This document shows, piece by piece, positions 19,740-29,388 of a stretch of 64,000 bases of DNA. Each line of letters opens with the position of its first letter. Positions within the stretch are counted from its first letter, which is position 1. The notes under the pieces are model-generated. The model was given only the letters and a program-made list of their open reading frames with translations, ran no database searches and was not told the origin of the DNA. The stretch lies in contig BFEA01000027.1 in assembly GCA_003427395.1 (NCBI GenBank), positions 1,516,313 to 1,580,312 on the forward strand, in the 5' to 3' direction. Source of the DNA: Chara braunii. Lineage: Eukaryota > Streptophyta > Charophyceae > Charales > Characeae. The position numbers were made by a program, and so were the translations under genes.

Positions 19740-19815
19740 CCTCTGCTATCACTACTCTTCTCTGCTATCATTACTCTTCTCTGCTATCATTACTCCTCTT
19801 CCCTGCTATCATTAC
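19740..19815. repeat. 20-bp tandem repeat
   Basis: CTCTGCTATCATTACTCTT-type units are repeated four times. Confidence 0.9.
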
Positions 19816-19948
19816 GAGTCCAGCTAAATGCTTGATAGTTTTTCATACGCGTCAACCAAAATTCTGATCACAGATGGGACTGCTCTGTTTTCATATTTGT
19901 TGTTTTCCTCATTTCTTTCCCGGATTACTCGTCGATGATGTGTTACTC

Positions 19949-19990
19949 CCTCCCTCCCTCCCTCCCTCCCTCCCTCCCTCCCTCCCTCTC
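19949..19990. repeat. (CCCT)n microsatellite
   Basis: About ten CCCT units. Confidence 0.95.
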
Positions 19991-20137
19991 GCCTGGTGCT
20001 CCCGAGCTGTGGCCTTGTCGTCGGCTGCACGTATATTCTTTTCCTCCTATTGATGCTGTTACTCCCTCTCGCCTGGTGCTCCCGAACTCTCGGCTTAGCG
20101 TCGGCTTTGCGTATAGTCTTTTCCTCCTTCGATTGGC
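19986..20137. repeat. 75-bp tandem duplication
   Basis: CTCGCCTGGTGCTCCCGA starts each of two units and TATTCTTTTCCTCCT or TAGTCTTTTCCTCCT ends them. Confidence 0.88.
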
Positions 20138-20340
20138 ATTTTTTTTTTTTTTTTTTTTTTGTTCGTTTGCGTCTTTGAGGTCGTCACAACGTCGTTTAGT
20201 GTGGTGTGCAAAAGCGGGCACTCTCTTCCTTGATTTAAACGTCGATACGGCGGCAGCGGCGGCCAAAGCAGCGTTCATTCGGTCCAGTTCGCTGTGGAAA
20301 TGCGAAGGGTAAAAATCATGTGAGGTGTCGCGACGCGATC

Positions 20341-20453
20341 TACAGTCTTCCCCCAAAGACAACATGCGGTTATTGTATCTGAATTTAGACTGAAAGATAC
20401 CCCAAATTCAGCTATAGTTAATGACCGTACGTTGTAGTCGGGGGAAGACTGTA
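20341..20453. mobile_element. MITE family 1, copy 5 (type B)
   Basis: TACAGTCTTCCCCC and GGGGGAAGACTGTA are perfect inverted ends with TA at both sides. The interior contains GACTGAAAGATACCCC as in copy 11. Confidence 0.9.
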
Positions 20454-20604
20454 GCCTTCTTTTCCTGGTTGAGACAGACGAATTTTTTTTTTTTTTAATA
20501 ACCGAAATGCAAATGCTTTGGTAGCACAAACAACAGACAGTTCAACGCCCTCGCAGTTGTTTAGCTACTGCTCCTTTGCAAGGTTCAGTGAATTTTGCGG
20601 ACTA

Positions 20605-20648
20605 CTTGGTCGTCAATTTTTTTTATTTTTTATTTTTCTTGGTCGTCA
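20605..20648. repeat. T-rich insert with 11-bp direct repeats
   Basis: CTTGGTCGTCA at 20605-20615 and 20638-20648 flanks a 22-bp A/T-only insert. Confidence 0.68.
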
Positions 20649-20673
20649 TTTTCTCTCCAAACAGACGAATTTG

Positions 20674-21218
20674 CGTCTCGCTCCACTCTACTCTCGAATC
20701 GAAACGAAAAAAATAAATCGAAAGTAGATCGAAAGCTGTCAGGCCATGAAAATGAACGAAAAAGTGTCATCGCTCCACTTGCTCTCTCGATGTCCCAACT
20801 CTCGAATCGCTCTCGACATCCAGCAGTGGAATCCGAATCCGGGTGCTAGAAGACAAGTCCCAGTTCCTTGTCTACTGGGACTCGAGGCTTACCTTCAACG
20901 TTTTTGGGATGGAACTGGCGTCCCGCTGGCGTCCCACGGAGGTCCATCGAAATAACCGCCGTGGCACCGGGGGGGGGGAGAGGGGGGGGGAACTTAGCCA
21001 TCGAGGCTGCTCTCGCTCAATGACACACTTCTGACAGGTTTCGATGTGGAGATTCGATAGCTCATTTCGAGAGGTAGTGGATCGATACGTGACTCTCGAA
21101 AAATGTCGAGAGTTTTTCTCGAAGCATTCTCGATGGGATTGTCGACGCGGGAAATCCGTAGTAAGTGGAAGCGTGCCGTACTGTCGAAATTTTGCGTTTC
21201 GAGAGTAGTGGAGCTAGA
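20674..21218. mobile_element. Possible 545-bp foldback element related to MITE family 3
   Basis: The left end GTCTCGCTCCACTCTACTC then TCGAA and the right end TTTCGAGAGTAGTGGAGC then TAGAC are inverted repeats, with the ACTCTCGAAA core of family 3. The interior has scattered CTCTCGA motifs. There is no transposase-like frame. Confidence 0.5.
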
Positions 21219-21236
21219 CCCTTTCTCTCATCATCA

Positions 21237-21315
21237 TACCACCGTCCCCAAAATAGAACAAATACAGCAATATAATCACGGTGCGTTCTATTCGGGGGGG
21301 GGGGAAAGAAGGTCG
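21237..21315. mobile_element. MITE family 1, copy 6, internally deleted
   Basis: The left end TACCACCGTCCCCAAAATAG and right end GTGCGTTCTATTCGGGGG match family ends, but about 30 bp of the interior is missing. Confidence 0.65.
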
Positions 21316-21385
21316 TAAGATGTTGTAATTTCAGAATGACGATGGATTCGATCTCTGATCGATCGATTGACGGATTCGTTGAGTG

Positions 21386-21677
21386 ATGATCGATATCGAT
21401 CGATAGATAGATGGAAAAGAGTTCCTTAGTCGATTGCTTGCTTGATTTATTGATGGTGCTGGGAGATGAACCTGTAATGAATTTCGATAGGAGAAGCTGG
21501 GTTCATTTTTTTTTGTCGATTCGATCGGTGGTCGATGATTGATGATCGATCGATCGATGGAAAAGAGTTTCTTAATTGATTGCTTGATTTATTGATGGTG
21601 CTGGTAGATGAACCTGTTATTAGTAATTTCGATAGGAGAAGCTGGGTCCATTTTTTTCTTGATTCGATCGGTGGTCG
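21386..21677. repeat. Tandem duplication of about 145 bp with GATC/GATT-rich edges
   Basis: A unit containing GGTGCTGGGAGATGAACCTG and TCGATAGGAGAAGCTGGG occurs twice. A (GATT)n run follows at 21725-21778, with a third partial unit near 21795. Confidence 0.88.
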
Positions 21678-21740
21678 ATTGATTGATCGATTCGTCCAGT
21701 GGTGATAGAGCGCTCGGTGGAGGAGTTCATTGATTGATTG

Positions 21741-21778
<38 letters not shown>

Positions 21779-22152
21779 GGATGAATGGATGGATTGATGG
21801 ACCTGTAATTAATTACGGTAGGAGAAGTGGACGGTAGGGAGACCTGGGTTTGGACCATTTTTTTTTCGGTTGCTTTCGATTTTCTTGTTGATTGTACTTA
21901 GTGCAATGGATGAGTCAACATGCAACACGATACTCTGCCGGATAGGCTCATCCTTTCATCCCATTTTTCGCGTGATTTCTCAATCTACCATATATGGGAT
22001 TTAGTAAGCTAAGGGCACGAACCCCATCAACTTGATGTTCGACCCATCCCATCTGTCTGGTCCATTCCTCGTCTGTTCGATAACCACCCCAGCAACCCGC
22101 TCCAGGCTGTCCATCTGGCGATAATCCGTCGGCATTTTCAATTGCAAAATCC

Positions 22153-22264
22153 TACCACAGTCTTCCCGCTAATTTAACCCATGGTGGTTATAGCTGAATT
22201 TGGGGCTCCTTTCCGTCTAGATTCAGTGATAATGACCGTGCGTTCTATTCGGGGGAAAACGGTA
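22153..22264. mobile_element. MITE family 1, copy 7
   Basis: Left TACCACAGTCTTCCCGC; right CTATTCGGGGGAAAACGGTA. The interior is type B-like with GTGATAATGACCGTGCG. Confidence 0.82.
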
Positions 22265-22805
22265 GCGATCCATCCTTCATCTGATCTCATGGTGGTGGGG
22301 TAACAGATGAATACGTCCCTCGGTCTGGTGACAGGACCTGTGCACATCATCTCATGCCCTTGCCATTACCCTCCCCCCCTATCCATTTTATACCCCCATC
22401 AGCCGTCTGATGATACCCAGTGTCTATCTGGTTTGTCTCTCTGTCTGGTAGCCATCCCTATCCATCACATACGCTTATCAGTCTGTAATGGGATTTTGTA
22501 TGCTTCCTTGGTCGCGCCAGGAAATACATTGCGAGCACCACTCTTATACCCTTTGCATCTAATTATCTTGTTTGTACTCCATCTACGTGGACACCATTCA
22601 TTCGATGTTCGATGTCTGGATCTGTCTGTAACCGTCCACCGTTTTTTTGTCTGTTCTTTGGTTACCCTTTTTTTTTTCTTTTTTTTTTTTCCCCCCTTCC
22701 CTTTCTTTACAATGACGTCCTTGCCTCGGGGAAGACGGAGATCACATGCTGATTCGTCCCCGTTCGCCTATAGCTAGAAGGATTATCGTTGTTTATAGTA
22801 CCTCA
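22265..22805. other. No gene recognised
   Basis: Pyrimidine-rich with a T-rich tract at 22667-22690. A 156-codon ORF at 22307 lacks any recognisable motif. Confidence 0.4.
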
Positions 22806-22808
22806 CCC

Positions 22809-23080
22809 GGCTTTGTTTTGCATGTCTTCCCGCGCCAATCGCTCATTGAGGGAAGGAAGGAGGGAGGGAGGACAAGTTTTGGTTTGCATGTCTTCCCACG
22901 CAAATCGTTCATTGAGGGAGGAAAGGAGGGAGGGAGGACAAGTTTTGGTTTGCGTGTCTTCCCAAGCAAATCGTTCACTGAGGGAGGGAAGGCGGACAAG
23001 AGGGGTCTTTGGACAAGAGGGGTCTTTGGACAAGAGGGGTCTTTGGACAGAAGAGGTCTTTGGACAAGAGGGCTCTTTGT
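22809..23080. repeat. Two consecutive minisatellites (66 bp x3, then 18 bp x5)
   Basis: Units starting TTTTGGTTTGCATGTCTTCC (or close variants) recur every 66 bp. They are followed by an 18-bp unit, GACAAGAGGGGTCTTTG plus G, repeated about five times. Confidence 0.92.
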
Positions 23081-23606
23081 ATTTTCACCTGGGCAAGCAC
23101 GATGCTTGCCTAGTGTGCACGACCCTAAGGAACTGTCCAGATTGATGGGATGTATAGGTCAAGGGCAAGAGTCGGCGTGGTCGTCATAGAATTTCTTTCT
23201 GAAACCTATGAAGAGCTCAGTTGGGACACCGATGAACTGTTGAAATGCAGACCCGAGTTGGAATCTAAATTGATTTCAACTAGATCGGGCGAAGATGGTA
23301 GTTTTGCGTTTTCTGCAAAGGGGTTTTCTATTTTTGGGAGCTGTAGTTCGATGGCGGGTTCCAGTCACCAAACGAGATTATCAACCTGGGAAATTTGTCG
23401 GATCAGGACACTATCCTGCCATGTGAATTGTATGGAGCGCCGAGGAGTCACGTGGAAGGTGCTGAGCAATCAAATTGCTGAGCAATCAAAATACAGAAAG
23501 CAACGAAAATAGAGCATATATTGTTATTCAATAAAAGTTGTATTTCTTTCCACTAGTAAGCAATACAATGCAGGGAGATTCTGGTGGGAATTCAGCAAGG
23601 ACAAAT
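23081..23606. other. No gene recognised; 120-codon ORF 23150-23512
   Basis: The ORF has ordinary composition but no motif I recognise, and no adjacent splice pattern that would extend it. Confidence 0.3.
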
Positions 23607-23882
23607 GGGACGAGGTCTCACTACTGTCTTCCCACGAACATAACGCACCCTAAAAATGAATGTATACAAGCTATATTTCTGGCCAGATACAGCCAAAATA
23701 AGGGTGCGTTGCGTTCGGGGGAAGACGGTAGTATAAGAGGATTGGATTGAGATGTTGCATCTGGATGTGTACTATACAGAGATGCAGAAAAGCAGCTCAA
23801 TCTCGATTTGCTCGACCTTTCTACAAACACGTCCAGATTCAGGCATTCAGTTCAATCCTCTTTGCGAGTGGGACCTTGCCCA
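23607..23882. mobile_element. MITE family 2, long copy carrying a nested family 1 MITE
   Basis: Outer arms GGGACGAGGTCTCAC and GAGTGGGACCTTGCCC. Inner arms AAGAGGATTGGATTGAG and TTCAGTTCAATCCTCTT, plus CATCTGGATGTG and CACGTCCAGATTC. The left arm is interrupted at 23622-23730 by family 1 copy 8. This orders the two activities: family 2 inserted here first. Confidence 0.8.
23622..23730. mobile_element. MITE family 1, copy 8 (type A), nested
   Basis: TACTGTCTTCCCACGAACAT at the left and GTTCGGGGGAAGACGGTA at the right. Comparison with the uninterrupted family 2 copy at 9845 (GGTCTCACTAGCAAAGAGG) places the insertion at a TA, supporting a TA target duplication. Confidence 0.9.
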
Positions 23883-23907
23883 CCTGTATTACCCCAACCC
23901 CTAGAGC

Positions 23908-24047
23908 CTGGAGTGATGCTGTAAGACATAGGGAAAAGCTTTTGAAGCTTCGAGATGCGATAGTCAAAGGAGAATTTGAATGGGGAGCAACTTATATTCC
24001 GCTGAAACCTGGGAAGAACGAAAAGCGTCCACTGGATATATATATAT
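23908..24047 (+). other. Coding-like fragment of unknown identity
   Basis: After a pyrimidine-rich stretch ending CCCCAACCCCTAG, a frame reads AWSDAVRHREKLLKLRDAIV and continues KGEFEWGATYIPLKPGK before ending near a TA-repeat. The charged amphipathic composition looks like protein, but no start, donor site or homolog can be named. It may be a lone exon or a transposon scrap next to the hammerhead repeat. Confidence 0.25.
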
Positions 24048-24191
24048 AACAGAACTGCCAGGTAAACCGTAGGCAGAGAGAGAAGAGGACAACAAACGAG
24101 GGGCTGTGACAAACTGTTTCGTCGGAGTTTCACCGACTCATCAGGAGGCTGAACCCTCAACAGTCTGCAGAATCCCCTCACTGATTACACT
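24048..24191 (-). repeat. Hammerhead-bearing repeat family 1, minus-strand copy
   Basis: Running from ACAGAACTGCC to CTGATTACACT at the gap edge, this 144-bp segment is the reverse complement of 34789-34936 with few differences. It ends exactly at an assembly gap, so the rest of a possible element may lie in the gap. Confidence 0.88.
24109..24168 (-). ncRNA. Hammerhead ribozyme, type III, intact core
   Basis: On the minus strand, stem III is formed by nine pairs including two G-U (5' strand ending ACTGT at 24160-24164, 3' strand ACAGT at 24113-24117). The cleavage triplet is GUU, with the scissile bond between 24159 and 24158. Stem I is GAGG/CCTC with loop GTTCAG. The core CUGAUGA is at 24138-24144. 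Stem II is GUCGG/CCGAC with a UGAAACU loop, followed by GAAA. Every invariant hammerhead nucleotide is present, so self-cleavage of a minus-strand transcript is predicted. In plants, type III hammerheads are known from retrozyme LTRs. Whether this repeat is such an LTR is unknown. Confidence 0.85.
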
Positions 24192-24644
24192 NNNNNNNNN
24201 NNNNNNNNNNNNNNNNNNNNNNNNNNNNNNNNNNNNNNNNNNNNNNNNNNNNNNNNNNNNNNNNNNNNNNNNNNNNNNNNNNNNNNNNNNNNNNNNNNNN
24301 NNNNNNNNNNNNNNNNNNNNNNNNNNNNNNNNNNNNNNNNNNNNNNNNNNNNNNNNNNNNNNNNNNNNNNNNNNNNNNNNNNNNNNNNNNNNNNNNNNNN
24401 NNNNNNNNNNNNNNNNNNNNNNNNNNNNNNNNNNNNNNNNNNNNNNNNNNNNNNNNNNNNNNNNNNNNNNNNNNNNNNNNNNNNNNNNNNNNNNNNNNNN
24501 NNNNNNNNNNNNNNNNNNNNNNNNNNNNNNNNNNNNNNNNNNNNNNNNNNNNNNNNNNNNNNNNNNNNNNNNNNNNNNNNNNNNNNNNNNNNNNNNNNNN
24601 NNNNNNNNNNNNNNNNNNNNNNNNNNNNNNNNNNNNNNNNNNNN
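24192..24644. other. Assembly gap (Ns)
   Basis: 453 undetermined bases. Confidence 1.
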
Positions 24645-27600
24645 CTTTTTGTTGGTGAATAGGATGTCGGAGACCCTTTCTGTCCATCATGATGAACAAT
24701 TGTCAGTGCAATCATGACCACACTGAAGTCATAATCTTTCTTCTTTGCCCCCAAGGGAGAAGGATGCCTAGCCATCGTCACTACGAATTGCCAGCTGAAG
24801 GGTGGAGGATGCCTGCATCTGGCCATCGGGACCACAGTCAAGGCATGATCTGTCGTCTTTGCTGAGACACGGTTAAAAGAGGATGTGTCGCATCAGATTG
24901 ATCCTGCAAACTGGAAATGCGTGGCAGGAGATTCAATGCCATCAGCTTTCCCGTTTCCACATTCAAGTAAAGCCTCTGTCGGAATGCACGTGGATGATTG
25001 CCTGTGCAGGTGCAGAGTTTGGACAGGGTCGACTGCGCCCAGGTGCATACGGCTTATGTAAGCATTGGGGAAGGGCAGAGGCAATCTGTCAAGAATCCTG
25101 TTCTTTTTTCTTTCACTGTACTCTGTGGCTCAAACCGGTCTTGCGCTTCTTGGAGCAAGGGCCTGTTCCCGTGGCCCTATCTTCGAGCTGGGGGGTGTTA
25201 TGAAGGCCCTGTGGCCATTGTTACGGTATGTCCAACCTGTGAGAGAAACAGGATGCAGCCTTTATGATCCTCGTCTGTTGTATGTTAATTTTCCGAGTGG
25301 CGATGGAAATCACAAAAACCGAGACAACCAACAGGGGAGAGGGGTAAGGGGGAAAGCGGAGGAAACTGACAGAGTGGCAAGTGATCATCCTGAGTTGGGT
25401 AATGCACGTCTCCTTCCATTTTAGGCACCTGAGGAGCCTCTAGGTGCCCCTTCTGGGTTTCTTTGGAGGCACTTCTTAGGGTGTGAGGGTGTGGTGACCG
25501 GCTAAGCATTGTGATTAGCGTAATACCTATTGTTACCTCATCGTCGAAGTAACTGTGGGGCAGGACCATGGAGCGAGGTCTTAAACCACCAGTACATCTC
25601 GGTCCTGGTGGCCTTCCACTGCATGCCAAGCTGCTTTTCCGAACGGTCAGCGGTTTGGCTTCGTTTCCTTTTTGGCTGGCGCTGCCAGCCATTGTAGTCC
25701 GGTAGCCTGGAGCCTCCGAAATTTTCATAGGTGATGAAAGATTTCTCCACAAGGCTGGGGCCGTGTACTGGCCGTTTAAGGCTCCTGCTCGTCTGGCAGC
25801 TTGCTGAGATTAACCTTGCACATGGGCGAGCAGGGCCCAGGCGATCTCCTACGTATCGAAGTGTGCTACCAAACTTCATTCACATCAGGGGTGTATTGCT
25901 TTTCCAACGGCCAATGGTAGAGAAAACAAAAAGTATGGTACAAGAGCACCTAATGCCACTTGATTGATATCAACCCATTCTAGAGAAATTGAGTACGCCT
26001 TTCTTTTTCCTATTTTTCTTTTCTTAACAAAATTCAGTAGATGTATCTAGGATAGATTTGAGAGCTTTCATGACTGAGCTCCTATATTCTGTACCCACTT
26101 ATGGCGAGAGGAAAAATGGCACATCAAGGGCCCGAGGACCGCCCTATTAGCGTCAGCAAGGACGGGTTCAAATGTAAGACCCCCCATGTAGTCTTTTGTG
26201 ACAAGCATTTGAGAATCAGGGTGAATGGCTCTGCAGGCATCGGATGTGGGCTGGTCAGGTGACGAGCTTTATCAGGATGTACCCTACTTTTTTTTTTCCC
26301 GTTTTTGCTCGTTATAACTTATAACCAAATCGCTAAGGCAATTTTTATTCTGGGAGGCATCAGCCTGGTCATTCTCCGGTTGCAATGAATAGAAACACAT
26401 GCAAGGGGCACTTGATGGTTTTTCCCATTATGGCTGAGAAAGCCAAGACTGTCCTGTCCCCATGGTCCCATTTGTGTGAACTACTATCTTTAGGCAACAA
26501 GCTAAATATTGCTTATCCTATTTTGCAATTTCTTACTTCTAGGAGAGGCTCATGTTTCGCCAAAGTTGCCTACGAAGGTCTTGTGTGCCAAAAGGCTCGT
26601 TCGTTCTCTGTTGTCATCCCAAACATTCTGCAATGCGCGTTGCCGAGCACAAAATAACTAGGGGACCTTGCGAATACTCTGTGGTTTGCTGCTAGTCTAG
26701 CCAGTTGATTGTTTTATGCCGATGTATGGGGAATTTGAGGGAAACGATTTCTCATCCTTTTGTCCTCCCCTTCCCAGCCGCATTCCTCAACGGGTCCAGA
26801 TCACCTGTCTGGACTGATCTCAAATCAGACTCTGGAGGGCAAAATCTGAGAGGCCTTTGTTCTGTAACAAGTAAACCAGATACCTGGTGCACAGTCATTT
26901 ATCTCCCATTCCTACAATGAGAAAGATGAAGAGAAACGAACTGAAACTGCAGAGAATGTTGCCCTATAGCAAGAAAAGCTTGGATGAGAGAACCAGATAG
27001 TCAACATCAGACTGAAAGTCACTGAACGGTTTCGTATTTCTGAGCAAATCATGTCCTCTAAGTCCTCTTGCCACAGGAGAAGATGGCCCAAAAATACATG
27101 TTTTTTTTTCTGGTGGAAACGAGGGAGGTGGTCTCTCAACCACCCTTCTTGGGAAGGCATGCGTGTGAGGTTGCGCTGAGAGACTATCTTATGAGTTATA
27201 ACTAGTTGTGGGAGTCTGTGATGTTGCTTGTTATTACGCTGGAAAGACTCTCCAACTCGATTTGTATAAGATTTCTTTCATCAGGATGGATTATTCTGGG
27301 CACGGCCTGCTTCTTCTTCTGGTGTTGCCCGCCTTGAGGTCGTAGACGACGGCAATGTGTCATCATCTGTCGAAGGATGACTGTTTGACTTCAGAGAGAA
27401 GTCTCACTTTGTGTTCTTTGGACCATCTGGGAGAGCTTTTGAGAGATGTGTGAGGACAAAAGCAAGTGGCATATGTCTGCATTTTGGGAGATGCACAGCT
27501 CCAAGATGTGCGCTGTAGTTTTCCATGATCAGCAGATCTTCTATGCTCTTATTTACTAACGATAATTGTATAACATTTTTGGTGGCATTGGCCCTGGCAG

Positions 27601-29388
27601 GGACATGACTTCATACCACAGCACCTTGTTTATATACGTCTCTCATATCCTGCAGAAGCTTATATTTTTTGTGGATAATAGTCCATGGACGGATGATGGG
27701 CCTCGATCGAAATCTGTGGAGGTTTGGCAGTATCTTCTCATGCAGGTAAGTTGACTAAGTGCAAGAGGTATGAGAGGGAAGAAGATGTATTTGGAGCGGG
27801 GAAACGACGCTTGACGCATATGCTTGCATTATCTGCGCGGCATTCAAAAATGATGCCTCGTTGTATTCTAGGAAAAAGTGCTGTATGTGATGATTTTCTT
27901 TTTCTTTTTTTTCTTTTTCTTTTTTTTTATTTTTAACAGGTCCTTATGGCCCTGGCTCGATTTCCATTCTGGGGAGCGTCAGATATGTGATGATTTTCTA
28001 ACGAGTGACTGTTCCGTAAAAAATGCTGTGTGTGATGATTTTCAATTTCTAAACGAGTGGCTGTTTCGGAATTTCAAATTCAGTAAGTGGCAGATTCTTA
28101 TTCTTTTGCCCTCCTGTTTCACAAGGTCAGGTCGCCGAGGTCTATGCATGGATGGGTGCTTGATAATGTGGCTCTCGCATCTCACCTATTCTGGGTTCGG
28201 AAGTATCTGTTGGGCTGTTGTACTGATCACCTAAGTGCACAAGGCCGAAGGGCTGCAGGGTATGCTTGCCCGAAAATGACTCCGATTTGAGATGCCTCAT
28301 CTCGTATAAGCGCCAGGGGGCTTGCATCACAGCTCCAGGCACGGAATGCAGCAAAGACATGCTGGGCACGAAGTGCAGACGCTTCGTGTCTGCTCTTCGG
28401 GCCTCTATGGATGTGCTTTTATGGCATGGAATGATTGGAATCCAATTTGTCTCACATGCGTTCTGGCATCAATGACCTGAAGCAAGAGTTTCTACGTGCT
28501 GATTATGCTAGATGATGTCGATCGCGGGCAGGTTGGGAGGGAAGTGCAAAACTTTCAGGTGCTGGCTGCTATGCAGTACGTGTTCTATGTGTCTTCACCA
28601 TGTTGTTTTGATAGTGCAGCAGCAAGGAGTTTGTGGCGTCCTTAGTATCACCGGCATCTCTGATTGGACCATTTTGAGATCTGGGCAAAGGCAAGCAACC
28701 TGCTGTGGAGTTCTCCTAGAATTCTTGAAATTCGCCAGAGAATGTGACGGGTTTCTGAGGTTTCCATTTTGGCTCCTATGCCAGGGAATTGTGGAGGTGG
28801 CCGCTCATACGCTTGGCAAGTGTTTTTTTTTTTCCTTTTCAAACCTTCATGTCCTGTTCTGTTGGTTCAGTCGTTCGAATCCAACTGTTCGAAATTCTAC
28901 TTATACAGTCGACCAACGTTGTATTTTCTAATCTAATTTGATTTCCCCTGTGAAGCAAGGTTGCTTTGAGGTCCCTAAAGGCCTTTCTTGAAAGCTATTT
29001 GGTATTGTATTATGGATGGGACTAATTTGATGGCATTTGTTGATTGTTTTCCTGTGAAGTCAAATCCAAGTTCGGATAGTTTGTGAGTCAGCTGTCTGGT
29101 GGTGGGAGTGGACGTGTGGTTCTTCATTCCCTTCTCCCTTCCCTTTGCTTTTTGTTGTTCCGGATTCGTCTCAAATCGTGTAAGCCTGTAAGGCACTTTC
29201 TGGCAGGACCAAGTATTATAGTCCGTAGGTAGGGAGATGGGGATCGTGTTGGAGTCTGAGAATATCTCAAGGTGTGGTTTGAAGTCGTAATAACGATGAC
29301 TGATGTGGACTTCAAATCAACCCAAGCAAACCGTGCTCGATCAGAAATGCTGATTGTCAGTGTGCGTGGGGGTTGTTTTTCTTGACAG
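24645..29388. other. Unassigned region upstream of the main gene
   Basis: No confident gene. Several open frames (25065-25424, 27566-27754, 28087-28290, 28512-28931) have protein-like stretches, and some carry plausible splice sites. They do not assemble into a supported model or show a known domain. Upstream exons or the 5' leader of the gene beginning at 29389 should lie here, because that exon is preceded by an acceptor rather than an obvious promoter. Confidence 0.4.
27884..27998. repeat. Short T-tailed insert with 16-bp direct repeats
   Basis: TATGTGATGATTTTCT occurs at 27884-27899 and 27983-27998. The 83-bp insert between is a T-rich tract plus about 46 bp of unique sequence. On the minus strand this reads as a 46-nt body followed by an A-rich tail. 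Confidence 0.7.

Noticed and set aside
22994-23080. 18-bp direct repeats as a possible CRISPR array
   Set aside because: The repeats are directly contiguous without spacers, and the window is eukaryotic. It is a minisatellite.
27656-28259. Phase-consistent exon chain 27656-27745, 27940-27988, 28131-28259 giving a protein-like reading
   Set aside because: The middle exon and its acceptor lie inside an 83-bp T-tailed insert flanked by a 16-bp direct repeat, so the acceptor is probably part of a short retroposed sequence and the phase match a coincidence.
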